Source: Neorhodopirellula pilleata
GTDB taxonomy: Bacteria; Planctomycetota; Planctomycetia; Pirellulales; Pirellulaceae
NCBI RefSeq assembly: GCF_007859915.1
Contig: NZ_SJPM01000016.1
Span: 1 to 64,000 of the forward strand
Direction of reading: 5' to 3'
DNA: 64,000 nucleotides
Shown: piece by piece, positions 34,701 through 43,462 of the stretch
How the letters are laid out: every line of letters begins with the position of its first letter
Numbering within the stretch: position 1 is the first letter of the stretch
The notes under the pieces: model-generated
Told to the model about the DNA's origin: nothing
Database searches by the model: none
Seen by the model: only the letters and a program-made list of their open reading frames with translations
Translations under genes and position numbers: made by a program

Positions 34701-35165
34701 GAAAAAGAACACATCGGGTGACTGGGCGACATAGCAACCACCATTGGCCAATTCGATCCCAGTCGGCAGATAAAGCCCGTCGGCGAACACGGTTGACTTG
34801 TCGGCAACACCATCGTCGTCGGTGTCTTCGAGAATGATGATCTTGTCATTCGCCACGTCGCCGGGTTTGAGTTGCGGGTAAGCCCAGGAGCACGCGACCC
34901 AGAGACGCCCTCTCGAATCCCAGATCATGTGAACAGGATTTGCGAGCATCGGATCTGCGGCAAACAAATTGACCTGGTAACCATCAAGGAGCTCAAAGTT
35001 CTCGAGCTCGGACGTTGGATCATGATTGTTCATCAAGTCCACCTCGGCACCGTCCAAGTTCTTGATGCCAGTCGCGTCTTGGGCAAGCACGCTGCCCGTG
35101 AATGCGAGTAAACACGCAACTGCGGTCGCCAAACTGCGGATCGTTTGAATGTTTAGAATAGTCAT
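31743..35165 (-). CDS. PVC-type haem-binding CxxCH protein with dehydrogenase-like propeller and HEAT region
   Basis: A 1140-residue exported protein. It has a signal peptide (about 1-29, ending SVLAQ), a seven-bladed dehydrogenase-like propeller (about 50-390, with WDSRGRLWVA and VKVGPDGAVYVADWYN), HEAT-like helical repeats (about 400-800), a c-type cytochrome domain with CTNCH (878-882), and a beta-rich C-terminal domain. This is the planctomycete membrane-bound dehydrogenase family (TIGR02604/TIGR02603 style), thought to oxidise sugars or similar substrates outside the cytoplasm and pass electrons via haem. ATG 35165 fits the signal peptide; 35201 is an upstream alternative. It follows the SGNH-fold gene by 56 bases. 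Confidence 0.88.
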   Translation of the reverse strand: MTILNIQTIRSLATAVACLLAFTGSVLAQDATGIKNLDGAEVDLMNNHDPTSELENFELLDGYQVNLFAADPMLANPVHMIWDSRGRLWVACSWAYPQLKPGDVANDKIIILEDTDDDGVADKSTVFADGLYLPTGIELANGGCYVAQSPDVFFFKDTDGDDVADVKELALTGFGIEDSHHSISAWRRGPDGWLYFQEGIFLHAQVETQHGVVRNAEGGVYQYNPRTQELRVFCTGTGGNPWGHVFDDWGQSFMVNNPRIMYLSPATGNSGKKVPVPVLTSTEKQCGGDLATGTHVGDDIRGNLLSGRFKSRTVIRYEFIENGAGFSANVLPPLMTSKHPNFRPVDVKVGPDGAVYVADWYNSIINHAQHDFRDPRRDHEHGRIWRITHKDRPLIQKPSFVDVSIEELIEHLKSPEAWTRHQARKELSERDADKVLAALERWVDTLHPDASEYSHCLVEAMWACQNVERPSEKILRMVLNASDGNARSAGARIIRYWHEHLKDPIAMIAQTSGDPFPRTRMEAVLSAGFIPKAEAFAAALNSLDYPSDEFLDRVLPQTMSALEKYWRPALEAGTLSFAKESHRAFAQQEAGIGFDRRLVEFLQQTSPSLQDIRGVCDQLKANGTENQILQVVSAVTSPSSVASSEASIALLETIRGLAGEHSSRKLSRQMRGLAKLLGHPNETIASLAAENIGVWGVTSADANLVTVLIDVERPAAVRRSAAVAIAMLGTTKDIETLVDLTNRGDIETRYIALVGLATGDLGRGVLAAARLLAEDPSESNPVPAVQTILKNRGGVKSFSEAMVGVAIHPKVKSRVSEFHRASGALPVEVAELFQSANGSASLSATLLAEDKYKLTSDVELFGDAERGEMVYRRKELSCTNCHAIGPVGSLVGPNLVAVGAAAKTDYIIESILQPNKAIAEHYENRMFVLEDGTTQTGIITFKSDDEVVVRDAAQGGKEIHLPLEEIIAEKPMISAMPAGLTDQLASRQEFLDLAKFVSVLGKPGAFANDESPVIRKWRVAANPVSDNVSSDSADWITAYSKVSGELPSSDFPRGARITAIGFVNVQVPGEIKLLINDVTGLRVWINAAELLDLSSPHEFAKGRHSLTFEIDVAKRGQAGLRVELVNATKSTAKFQAEGGF

Positions 35166-35221
35166 AGGTCGATTGGGGAAATCAGTTTTACAAAGGTTCA
35201 TCTACGTACCGGTGATCGTTC

Positions 35222-36532
35222 CTACGTCCCATCACGGTCAAGACGCCACTTGCGAGTCTTCGATTGAATCAAACCGCTTAGCTGACGGTCGCGCTGACTA
35301 GAAATGTTTTTGAACTCGATAACTTCGGCTGGCAATGCTTTACCGCTCGGCGATGACTTTCTCTCGCCAACAATGTGGACTTGATTGAGCGCTTTCCAGC
35401 CGTACGTGAATTGCAAATTCTTGTCATTCACCGCTTTCCGTAGCAACTCTGTTTCGAGGTGGGCAGGTGAAGCATCCACGGCAACGCCGTTCGCCCATTC
35501 GTCATGCCGTGCCGAAACAACGGTCGTACCATCAACTATTAGGGTGTAGCTTCCGGGTTCAAGATTTGCGACCGTCAGGGTGTCTCGCTCATGCATGAGT
35601 TGAGGAGGTAGAATCTCGACCGTCGGAGGCGGCGCACTTGGTGGCGTCAATTCCTTGATGACGAATGTGAGCGACGAATTATCGTGTACGACGTCTGTAA
35701 CCTCGACTCCGCGAGCACTCGTGGCAGTCGTCATCGCGTCAATTCGCATCTGCCAAGGTTGTCGAACGTCTTTTTGATGATCGACGACTAGATTGCGGAA
35801 CATTAGATGACTCACGGCCCAATATCCGAACGCATTGAGATGAATTCCATTAGTCGTGAAGTTTGGTCCTATCGGCTCATCCATCCAATAGCGGGAGGAC
35901 TCGTATAGATCGACCAACGGAACTCCTGTTGCGGTGGCGGCTTCGCTCATTGCTCGGCTGTACATTGCAAGCTCGCGGTTTCGCTGTTCGTGCATTGGCG
36001 TCAGCGTTTGAAGGTCTTCATTTGCAATCGGCGATACCAGTATCAACCGCACTTCGGATTTACCGTTGAACGTCTTGCCAGAGTAGGCTTTAAGAACCGA
36101 CAAAACGTCGCTCTTAAACGCATCCAAACCGGCTTCACCGGCAAACGATTCGCCCATTCCGAAACATGCGATGATGACATCGGTCTGATGTTCTCTCAGG
36201 GTTGATTCCTCGGTCGGAAAACCCGTCGGACGGTCACGAGCCGTGAGCATGTCGCCACCCCAACCAAGGTTGCGGATCGATACCGGTTTGTCCTGCCAAT
36301 GCTGCAATAGCATCGTTTCGAGATAGCCGTGAATTCGCAATTGATCCGCGAACGTATTGCCGATGATCGCAATGTGATCGCCCGCGCGAACTGGTGACTC
36401 GGCGCGGACACTTTGGATCGTCCCGACGGCCAACATGCTGGCGAGGAGAACTTGCAGCGAGGCGGTCCACGTTCTGGCGAACGTAGCTACGATCGTCAGA
36501 ACGTGGACAGGAGATTGGTTTAGATTTCTCAT
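35222..36532 (-). CDS. SGNH/GDSL-fold exported protein with altered active site
   Basis: A 436-residue protein with an SGNH-hydrolase fold at about 50-265 and a beta-rich C-terminal part. Block I reads IAIIGNTFADQ, where the nucleophile of GDS is replaced by Thr. The block V motif is NGIHLNAFGYW, with Asn in place of the usual Asp before His. Esterase activity is therefore doubtful. Similar GNT-type domains occur in planctomycete proteins linked to haem proteins like the next gene. The N-terminus (first ~25 residues) is encoded by a REP-like palindrome at 36467-36506, and the hydrophobic signal core follows it (about 26-44). It lies 8 bases after ThuA. Confidence 0.75.
   Translation of the reverse strand: MRNLNQSPVHVLTIVATFARTWTASLQVLLASMLAVGTIQSVRAESPVRAGDHIAIIGNTFADQLRIHGYLETMLLQHWQDKPVSIRNLGWGGDMLTARDRPTGFPTEESTLREHQTDVIIACFGMGESFAGEAGLDAFKSDVLSVLKAYSGKTFNGKSEVRLILVSPIANEDLQTLTPMHEQRNRELAMYSRAMSEAATATGVPLVDLYESSRYWMDEPIGPNFTTNGIHLNAFGYWAVSHLMFRNLVVDHQKDVRQPWQMRIDAMTTATSARGVEVTDVVHDNSSLTFVIKELTPPSAPPPTVEILPPQLMHERDTLTVANLEPGSYTLIVDGTTVVSARHDEWANGVAVDASPAHLETELLRKAVNDKNLQFTYGWKALNQVHIVGERKSSPSGKALPAEVIEFKNISSQRDRQLSGLIQSKTRKWRLDRDGT
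36467..36506. repeat. REP-like palindrome inside the SGNH gene start
   Basis: CCACGTTCTGGCGAACGTAG and CGATCGTCAGAACGTGG form an inverted repeat around the GTAGCTAC centre. It is related to, but arranged differently from, the GTAGC hairpin pairs at 48355, 50101, 54811 and 62206. It encodes residues about 9-22 of the protein. Confidence 0.55.
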
Positions 36533-36540
36533 GACTTTGG

Positions 36541-37422
36541 TTACTTGTCAGCCCGCTGGAGCGTCCATGTCGTGATTTTCTCATCGGCAGTCGGTATTGG
36601 CTGCTCAGTCGCCCAGCACACACTGTTGACGAGCATGCGAGAGAACGATTCCTCGCCGAAGTCGGCTGGGTGTCCCAATGTTGTACCGAACACTTTGCCG
36701 CCCCACTCGTTCTGCCACGCCCAAGCCACGATGTCCGCTTCGCTTTCATTGGCCAAAAAAACGCCAAAACTCTTTTCGAGCAGACGCGACTTACCTTGCC
36801 CGGTTCCGGAAAGCAGTGGCACGCAACCGCCTTCGAGTCGGGTCAAATAGAGCGTGCCCGCCGACACCCAGTCTGCTTGCGAGACGTGTGACATAATCGG
36901 ATGCGACGTGTATTTGTTGATCACGCTGACTTGGGTGGGAGTCGTCTGGTGAACAATGTAGGGCGTGCCCAAAGCGCGGCGACCAAAGCCGTCATTCCAC
37001 TCGTACCGTGAATGTGCCTTCGGGTACTTGAATGAATGGTTGGCGGTACGAAGACCGATGACCGGTTTGCCTGATTTCAAGTAATCCTCGATCGGCTGCC
37101 ATTCTCGGTCTGGAAGATTCAAAAACCGCATGAAAAAAATCGCCAAGTCGGCATCGGCGAGTGCTTCGATACCCGGAAGCACATTCTCGGTTTTCTTTTC
37201 GGGATCGCCCTCGCCCATCACAACCGTGGTGCGAAAACCGAATCGCTCTAGCTCTCTAGCAAATAACGGCATACTGAGTTCAGGCGAATAGTGCTGCGTC
37301 CCCACGACCAACACAACATGTGGCTTGACGTCGTCAGCTTCCACTTGTGTGAATGCAAACAAAACAATCACGAATAGCATGACTCCGAGTGGAAGCGGTA
37401 TCTGTTTTCGATTCATGTTCAT
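36541..37422 (-). CDS. Exported ThuA-like domain protein
   Basis: A 293-residue protein with a signal peptide (about 1-28) and a ThuA/glutamine-amidotransferase-like fold: HVVLVVGTQHYSPE, ADADLAIFFMRF, GLRTANHSFKYP and the closing SRMLVNSVCWA. ThuA domains are linked to trehalose or keto-sugar utilisation and are frequent in planctomycete sugar loci; the reaction is not settled for exported forms. The ATG at 37422 overlaps the upstream stop as ATGA; a TTG 12 bases earlier is less likely. It is 8 bases from the SGNH-fold gene. Confidence 0.85.
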   Translation of the reverse strand: MNMNRKQIPLPLGVMLFVIVLFAFTQVEADDVKPHVVLVVGTQHYSPELSMPLFARELERFGFRTTVVMGEGDPEKKTENVLPGIEALADADLAIFFMRFLNLPDREWQPIEDYLKSGKPVIGLRTANHSFKYPKAHSRYEWNDGFGRRALGTPYIVHQTTPTQVSVINKYTSHPIMSHVSQADWVSAGTLYLTRLEGGCVPLLSGTGQGKSRLLEKSFGVFLANESEADIVAWAWQNEWGGKVFGTTLGHPADFGEESFSRMLVNSVCWATEQPIPTADEKITTWTLQRADK

Positions 37423-38585
37423 TTGTGATTCCAATTGATGCGGGCTTCTTTTTTAATCAAATCGATCCATACGGACGCATGTTCGAATTCTCGAGTCGCC
37501 ATGAGTCCCTGCCACACTGCAGCCGACTTTGGCGGACCAAGTGGACGGTCGAACTCCGGGTAGGACTCAAGCATGCCGTGTCGATCCGTGTATCCCCAGG
37601 AGTAACAGAAATGGGAACTGCTGTGTGCGCCAATCAGAAAGCACGCCAGCGGAAACGTGATGCGTTGACGCGCCATTTCCAACAGTTCCGCATTCGGACG
37701 CCGCATCATGTCCTGGTCTAGCCATGTGAAGCCTGGCCAGCCTTTGATGACGACGAATTTCCCTTTCGCTGCGGCAAGTTCGATCGAATCGAGATCAGCC
37801 TTCATATCTTGAGGCTGCGCGGTCTTGAAGGCGCCAAAATGCTCGATCATCACACCATCAATACCATCCCAATCGAGAATCTCTCGAAAATCTGTCGTCC
37901 GCAATCCGTTGGCGAGAACGATACTTTCTGGTCCTAACTTACGCTTCGTGAACGCGATCATCTCGCGCAGTCCAGCAACGACTTCGCGTGCCTTGACATC
38001 ACCGACTTGTGCGACCAGTGCCGGCGATAAGGCTTGTGGGATTGCGTCAATGAAAACGCCACCAAGTGGTGCAGAACGGTTCGCCTTAGCGACCACTTCG
38101 GACCACCACTCGCGAAACTCAGGGTTGGAAGGATCCGGTCGCGGCGTCCCCGAATTGTGTTTGACGATCTTGCCGTTCGCATCTTTCAACGTCCATTCGG
38201 GACGATACGTCTTGAAAGCGTCATAGCCTGGCCAGTTGATGAACGCATTGAAATAGAACAACACCTTCGCATCAGGATTGAGAGTCGTGATTCGTCGTGC
38301 GGAGTCCGCAATCCCCGCTTCCGTGCTGCCATGCACAGATAGCCCGTGACTCTTCTCTAAAACAATTAGCCTGCTTTGTCGGGCAACAAAATCGACCTCA
38401 TCATCCGTCAAGTCACCTGACCGTTTACCGAAGTGGATATTGAGGGGAACTCGATCCCATGGAGCACCCGACCAACTCGATTCGGTAGCCGTCGGAGTCT
38501 CGGTTGCTGGATCTGCCGCCTTCGATGAGGTCACGACGGCGGCCCAGCAAACGATTGAACCGATCAATGGAAGCGTGCGTCGCAT
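37419..38585 (-). CDS. Putative exported glycoside hydrolase (GHL15-like), paralogue 1
   Basis: A 388-residue protein with a signal peptide (about 1-24, MRRTLPLIGSIVCW start) and a TIM-barrel-like pattern: VLFYFNAFINWPGYD, GGVFIDAIPQ, DGIDGVMIEHFGAF, FVVIKGWPGF. The layout resembles the putative glycoside hydrolases of the GHL15 type, with acidic residues at strand ends (FIDA, IEHF) as candidate catalysts. A paralogue is at 56367-57527. AAAGGACAG precedes the ATG at 38585; the open frame upstream is not family-like. It heads a coupled set with ThuA and the SGNH-fold gene. Substrate unknown. Confidence 0.75.
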   Translation of the reverse strand: MRRTLPLIGSIVCWAAVVTSSKAADPATETPTATESSWSGAPWDRVPLNIHFGKRSGDLTDDEVDFVARQSRLIVLEKSHGLSVHGSTEAGIADSARRITTLNPDAKVLFYFNAFINWPGYDAFKTYRPEWTLKDANGKIVKHNSGTPRPDPSNPEFREWWSEVVAKANRSAPLGGVFIDAIPQALSPALVAQVGDVKAREVVAGLREMIAFTKRKLGPESIVLANGLRTTDFREILDWDGIDGVMIEHFGAFKTAQPQDMKADLDSIELAAAKGKFVVIKGWPGFTWLDQDMMRRPNAELLEMARQRITFPLACFLIGAHSSSHFCYSWGYTDRHGMLESYPEFDRPLGPPKSAAVWQGLMATREFEHASVWIDLIKKEARINWNHK

Positions 38586-38842
38586 ACTGCAACTGTCCTT
38601 TCTTTGAATATCACCACAACCGATGACCGATGTAGCTAAGTACGCGAGAGCACGGCATTTCTTCGACGTCGAATCCGACACTCTTTTTCCCAACGATTCC
38701 ATTGGTGTTTGGCCGAGGAATGTGTGAGCGTTGAACGTGCCGTTAAGATCCATTGTTGCACGAGAAGCTAGCGTTGCGAGAGGAAAATGCGTCGTCGCGT
38801 TGATGATTTGCGACACATTGGCTTACGCCACTCTAGCGAAGA
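38586..38842. promoter_or_regulatory. Intergenic region with ATTTGCGACA element
   Basis: 257 bases before the paralogue-1 hydrolase. On the minus strand TGTCGCAAAT (38815-38806), followed by CGCGACGACGCA and CTCTCGC, closely resembles a segment at about 62423-62461 upstream of another gene block. It may be a shared operator or promoter element. Confidence 0.4.
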
Positions 38843-41800
38843 CTAGTTCGTTCTCGGAGCAGTAGCGGAAAGGCAAACAACTGATCCATCTTTCAGGCAC
38901 ATGAAATAACTGTCGTGAGCAATCGCAATGCCGTCCCAGACTGGCGCTGCATCGAAACGCAATTCCTGAAGTTGGTGACCGTCTTTCGCATCCAGCAGCC
39001 ACGCGATGCCGCCTTTCTGTCCTGCATAAGATGCATTGGTGTCTTCGACCGAGTAACCATCGAGCATGGGAACACCAGCCGCCATCACAGTATTTTCGGC
39101 GGCAGCGATTGCATGACCGGCGAAGGGCGTGGGCGTCGTCCAACGCTGCGTCCACTTGCCCATCGCGGGGATGGCGGACTTGTCTTCTTTCTCGGTCATG
39201 CCTCCGTAACTTCCCGAATGGACGGAGTAAAGCTCTAGCTGATCCAGATCGCGTCCTCGGCCTGGCAGATTGCGACCGGGAGCGTATCCACGGATTTCGT
39301 AAAACCGTTTGCCATCGAACGCGATCGTATCGCCCGCAGGACCAGCACCAAACGTTCCCATGGCGCCACCGTATCGCAGGTCGCGATCCACTGTCCAGTA
39401 AGTGCGATGCTGGGGCGAACTATTCAACAATCCCGGAGAAGCCAGCAAGTGCAGCGTCTTCACACTCTCGGAAACGATCGGCTGGAGATCGGGCTTGAAG
39501 GCTTGATTCCGCATGAACAACTCGTCTCCGGCGAAAGAAAAGATATCCGCCTTGCAACCCTCCAGCTGGAACTGTCCACTGGCTTGCACCGGGAAACTTC
39601 GAACGTCGTCTTGATACGGACCCTGCATGACTCTGCTGTGCTTGATCGCGGCGGTCATCGGGTCGAGTCCAAATACGGCAATGCCACCATCGAGGAACGT
39701 GCTGCGTCCGGCTGCGAAGTAAGCCGTATCATTCAACAACATGATGCTACCGTGAACTGGCCACGCGGATTCGAGGCGTCCCGTATCACAGATCAACCGC
39801 CGCTGGGGCAACCCGTTAAACTTCCAAGCCAAGTGACCATCGGACGCCCGCAGGCCATAAACCCAACCGCCGCGAGAGCCGACCAGAATCATTCCATTGT
39901 GATAGGTCGGTGGGCTGTCGATGCGACCATCCGCAACAAACGACCATCGCGCCACGCCGGTCTCACGATCCAATGAGTAAAGCGTGTAGCCATCTCGATC
40001 CGCGACATAAACACTGTCACCGGCGACCACAGGCGCAGTGGGATGCGATCCGATATCGACCTTCCACCGCGTTGCAAGGGTTTCGGGTGTGCTGGTCGAA
40101 GTGATCCCGCTGCGTGTGCTGGAATATCGATACGTCGGCCAGTCACCAATCGTCGCGGCCGCACCAGCCACGCTTCCAAAGGCTGGCCCTTTCACCAATT
40201 GCGGTTCAATCTCGACAGTGAATCGCTCTTCCGTGTTACCCGAGCCGTTGTAGAAGCCATTCACACCAGTGGCCATCGTTGCAATCGCACACTGACATAC
40301 ATACGGGCCGTTGTAGACCATGCCATTGGCTGGCATCACTGAAAGACCACAAGTGGAGCGTGCCCACGGATTCGGACTTTCTACTTTCCCATCCAGCTTC
40401 ATGAAGTCGGTGCCGCCCGAAGCGCTGTTTAAGTAAAAGCGATGGGTGATGCGATTCCGGTAACAACGGTCGTGCGACATCGGACCATTCATCTCTTGCG
40501 TCAGCGTTCGCACGACTTTTCCCGTGATCGGATCATGTCCCTTCAAATCACGGCTCCACACCAATCCATCCGTGAAGAAGATCTCAGTACTCTTCATGTA
40601 ATTCTCGCCCGCTGGCGCCGTCCACAGCGTTTTGCCATTCGCAAGGTTCTTCGCCATCATCGTTTTATGAACCGCGCAGAAGACTGAATCGTCGGTCAGC
40701 ACCAACGTCGGATGGATGTTGGCGGAAAACGCCAGCGGCGAAATGACGGGCTTTCTCCGTTTGTTAGCAGTGGACTGCTTGGGCGTTTTTGTCGGCTCGG
40801 TCTCGATCGCAACGGTGTCCGTCCAGAGCACATCGCCGTTCGAGCTGTCGAGACACGTCAGCCCACTCGCGCTGTGATAGACCACACGATTGCCTTTCAC
40901 CGCGAACGTGCCTCCGGTGTATTCGTCATCGATCGAGTGGCTCCACACGACATTGCCTTTCTCAAGGTCGATCGCACAAAGCTCAGCAACACTGTCGACT
41001 GCTTCCGCTCTCGGAAGCCTGTACGGCGTGCCCTTGATCACGTAGAGAACGTTGCCATCGATGGCAAACTCCGTCGCCCCTTTCGAGTGTTCGTAGACTT
41101 GCCTCGGCGCACCCGTGCGGATCGAGAATGACATCACGGGTCCACCAAAACCCGAGCACACGTAAACCGTTTTGCCTACCGCCGCCAAGCAGCGTTGTTG
41201 CTGAGTCGGAATCGATTTGATGCTGCCGGTCTGCCACTCGCTCCACTGTTTCATCGGCCTCTTCCACAGCTCGATGCCATTGAAGCCATCGCGGGCCACC
41301 AAGTAGTAATCGACTGGAGCATTGATGTCTTCGGTCGTCGCTCGGTCTTCGATGGTTAGCAGCACTCCGTCGGCGGAGACCATGTTCGTGAACGAGGGTG
41401 AAAGCGCCTTGGAGCGTCCGAATTCCGGCGTGTCGTGCCAACGCAATCGCTGGGGAGGACCGACATCATCCAGCGAGACACCGTTGTTGTCTGGACCATG
41501 CAAGAACTGGTTCCACTCGTCGAGCCCATCAGGAACCGGCTTCGCCTCTTTCTTCCAGCCGTCTGCCACTTCCGTAACCAGACGACCACCGGGCACCAAT
41601 ACTCGCATCAGTTCCGCTTCCGGCACCTGGCAGGATTCTTTGTGAAGCACCAGATTCACTAGTCCATCCACATACGGAAGATCGCGCCCGTTGTAGAGAT
41701 CGCACGAAACCTTGCCATAAACACCAGCTTCTTGAATGGCGTTTCGAGCCGCCGCGACATGATCCTCATCACTCAACAGTACGTGAATGATGAACGGCTT

Positions 41801-41974
41801 GTCGGTTGCCAGGTCCGCAATGAACTTGCCGTCGTCGAAATCGAGTACGACGACAATTCCTCCACTGAATTTGAACTGTTCAATTGAAATGGATTCGGCA
41901 CGTAACCTCCCCGGCATTGAACCGACGATTGCTGCCATCAACAGCGGTGCAACGATGTAATGGAGGTGTCTCAT
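38843..41974 (-). CDS. Exported PQQ-like propeller protein with N-terminal methyltransferase-like domain
   Basis: A 1043-residue protein with a signal peptide (about 1-27, ending GRLRAES). Residues about 60-135 look like a SAM-methyltransferase core: HVLLSDEDHVAAARNAIQE, LYNGRDLPYVDGLVNLVL, LMRVLVPGGRLVTEVADG. From about 160 onward there are PQQ/BamB-like blades (AIDLEKGNVVWSHSI, CLDSSNGDVLWTD, SLDRETGVARWSFVADG). The blades probably form one or two beta-propellers in the periplasm. A methyltransferase fold outside the cytoplasm would lack SAM, so it may be a repurposed binding domain. It follows sulfatase A by 30 bases. Confidence 0.82.
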   Translation of the reverse strand: MRHLHYIVAPLLMAAIVGSMPGRLRAESISIEQFKFSGGIVVVLDFDDGKFIADLATDKPFIIHVLLSDEDHVAAARNAIQEAGVYGKVSCDLYNGRDLPYVDGLVNLVLHKESCQVPEAELMRVLVPGGRLVTEVADGWKKEAKPVPDGLDEWNQFLHGPDNNGVSLDDVGPPQRLRWHDTPEFGRSKALSPSFTNMVSADGVLLTIEDRATTEDINAPVDYYLVARDGFNGIELWKRPMKQWSEWQTGSIKSIPTQQQRCLAAVGKTVYVCSGFGGPVMSFSIRTGAPRQVYEHSKGATEFAIDGNVLYVIKGTPYRLPRAEAVDSVAELCAIDLEKGNVVWSHSIDDEYTGGTFAVKGNRVVYHSASGLTCLDSSNGDVLWTDTVAIETEPTKTPKQSTANKRRKPVISPLAFSANIHPTLVLTDDSVFCAVHKTMMAKNLANGKTLWTAPAGENYMKSTEIFFTDGLVWSRDLKGHDPITGKVVRTLTQEMNGPMSHDRCYRNRITHRFYLNSASGGTDFMKLDGKVESPNPWARSTCGLSVMPANGMVYNGPYVCQCAIATMATGVNGFYNGSGNTEERFTVEIEPQLVKGPAFGSVAGAAATIGDWPTYRYSSTRSGITSTSTPETLATRWKVDIGSHPTAPVVAGDSVYVADRDGYTLYSLDRETGVARWSFVADGRIDSPPTYHNGMILVGSRGGWVYGLRASDGHLAWKFNGLPQRRLICDTGRLESAWPVHGSIMLLNDTAYFAAGRSTFLDGGIAVFGLDPMTAAIKHSRVMQGPYQDDVRSFPVQASGQFQLEGCKADIFSFAGDELFMRNQAFKPDLQPIVSESVKTLHLLASPGLLNSSPQHRTYWTVDRDLRYGGAMGTFGAGPAGDTIAFDGKRFYEIRGYAPGRNLPGRGRDLDQLELYSVHSGSYGGMTEKEDKSAIPAMGKWTQRWTTPTPFAGHAIAAAENTVMAAGVPMLDGYSVEDTNASYAGQKGGIAWLLDAKDGHQLQELRFDAAPVWDGIAIAHDSYFMCLKDGSVVCLSATAPRTN

Positions 41975-42004
41975 ACGTGGGCTTTCCTTCGACGTTGCTT
42001 TGGC

Positions 42005-43462
42005 TTATTGCGGGACTGGCGGTGTGGTCGGCCGTGGACCATTCGTGTCAAAGAACCGCATGTTCTTTCCGACTCGATTGTAGTCTCCCAAGTCCTCTCG
42101 CATCGTCTCGGCCAAACCGAGTAATCGTTGAGTGATTTGCGGATGTTCGTCAGCCACGTTGGTTGTTTCACCAAGATCGTTTTCAAGATCCACCAGAAAC
42201 GGACTGTCGAAACCAATGCGGTCAGCTGGCGCGATGTGCGTGTTCCGACGGAATGGGGCTGCCCCGATCGGTTCGGCATCTCGTGGCAAGTGCAACTTCC
42301 ACTGGCCCTGACGAACGGCTTGCAGATGGACTCGCAAATAATAGTAGTACGCTTTGTCGGCCGTCGCCTTATCGAATTCACCATGGAACAGATGCCGAAT
42401 ATCCTCGCCATCGATCACTCGATCCGAAGGGGTTTCAGCATCCGCCAATGCAGCCAGCGTTGGCAGCAAGTCCAGCGTACTGGCGATGGAGTCGCACGTT
42501 GTCCCGGCGGGAACTCGACCGGGCCCCCAGACGATGCAAGGCACTCGCACGCCGCCTTCAAACGTCGATACTTTGCCGCTGCGAAGCGGCCCCGCTGATC
42601 CGCCGTGGTCGCTTGGTAATCGTCCGTTCGCATAATCTTTATTCTTAGTCAGCCACGGCCCGTTATCGCTGGTGAAGATGACGTAGGTATTGTCCGCCAG
42701 CCCCATTTCTGTGACGGCGTCGAGCACTCTACCGACATTGAAATCAATCTCTTCGATCACGTCACCGTAAAGACCTCGCTTACTCTTGCCTTTGAATTGC
42801 GGCGACGCATCCAGTCGGGTGTGCGGCATCGTATGCGGGAGGTACACGAAAAACGGATCCTCCTTGTGCTTCCGCATGAAGCCAATCGCTTCGTCGGTGT
42901 AACGTCGGGTCAGCGTCGCCATATCCGTTTTGGGCTCGATGAGCGTTTCGTTACGGTATAGATTGGCAATTCTGTCATTGCTCGTCGGAGTACCGAAGAA
43001 ATAATCAAATCCCTGCCGTGTAGGAAAAAGGTCCATGAAGAACCCTTCCTGAGCGTGCTTGGCGAGATCCCATTTACCAAAGCAAGCGGTAGCGTAGCCC
43101 TTCGTTTTGAGGATTTCCGCGATGGTGATTTCGTCACTGTGCAGAATCGGGTGGATCTGCTTTGTGTCGCCTCGTTCCGCGACCCGCATGGGATAACAAC
43201 CGGTCATCAGCGCCGCACGTGATGGACCGCAAATTGGTTGCGCGTAGAAGCTGGTAAACTTCATCCCTTCGGCTGCCATCGCATCCAGACGCGGCGTACG
43301 AATATCGGGTGAGCCGTAACAACCGACATCGCCGTAGCCTTGGTCGTCAGTAAAGATGATCACGAAGTTAGGCCTTTGTTCCGTCTCAGCTAGCGTTGAG
43401 CCGCAGACCACGATTTGAACAGCGAGACACAGGCATCTCGCCAACGATGAGCTTATTTTCAT
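42005..43462 (-). CDS. Sulfatase A (arylsulfatase family, GKWD variant)
   Basis: A 485-residue exported sulfatase: signal peptide (about 1-25), metal aspartates Asp39/Asp40 in IIFTDDQGYGD, the formylglycine motif Cys78-Gly-Pro-Ser-Arg82 and TSDNGPW. It hydrolyses sulfate esters after Cys78 is converted to formylglycine by a separate maturase. Unlike the other eight sulfatases here, the GKWHL motif reads GKWDL, with Asp132 where a histidine normally contacts formylglycine. This may alter or abolish activity. Its ATG (43462) overlaps sulfatase B's stop as ATGA. Confidence 0.92.
   Translation of the reverse strand: MKISSSLARCLCLAVQIVVCGSTLAETEQRPNFVIIFTDDQGYGDVGCYGSPDIRTPRLDAMAAEGMKFTSFYAQPICGPSRAALMTGCYPMRVAERGDTKQIHPILHSDEITIAEILKTKGYATACFGKWDLAKHAQEGFFMDLFPTRQGFDYFFGTPTSNDRIANLYRNETLIEPKTDMATLTRRYTDEAIGFMRKHKEDPFFVYLPHTMPHTRLDASPQFKGKSKRGLYGDVIEEIDFNVGRVLDAVTEMGLADNTYVIFTSDNGPWLTKNKDYANGRLPSDHGGSAGPLRSGKVSTFEGGVRVPCIVWGPGRVPAGTTCDSIASTLDLLPTLAALADAETPSDRVIDGEDIRHLFHGEFDKATADKAYYYYLRVHLQAVRQGQWKLHLPRDAEPIGAAPFRRNTHIAPADRIGFDSPFLVDLENDLGETTNVADEHPQITQRLLGLAETMREDLGDYNRVGKNMRFFDTNGPRPTTPPVPQ

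Noticed and set aside
38586..38816. N-terminal extension of the paralogue-1 hydrolase
   Set aside because: The signal peptide and Shine-Dalgarno are at 38585. The upstream part resembles a shared regulatory element.
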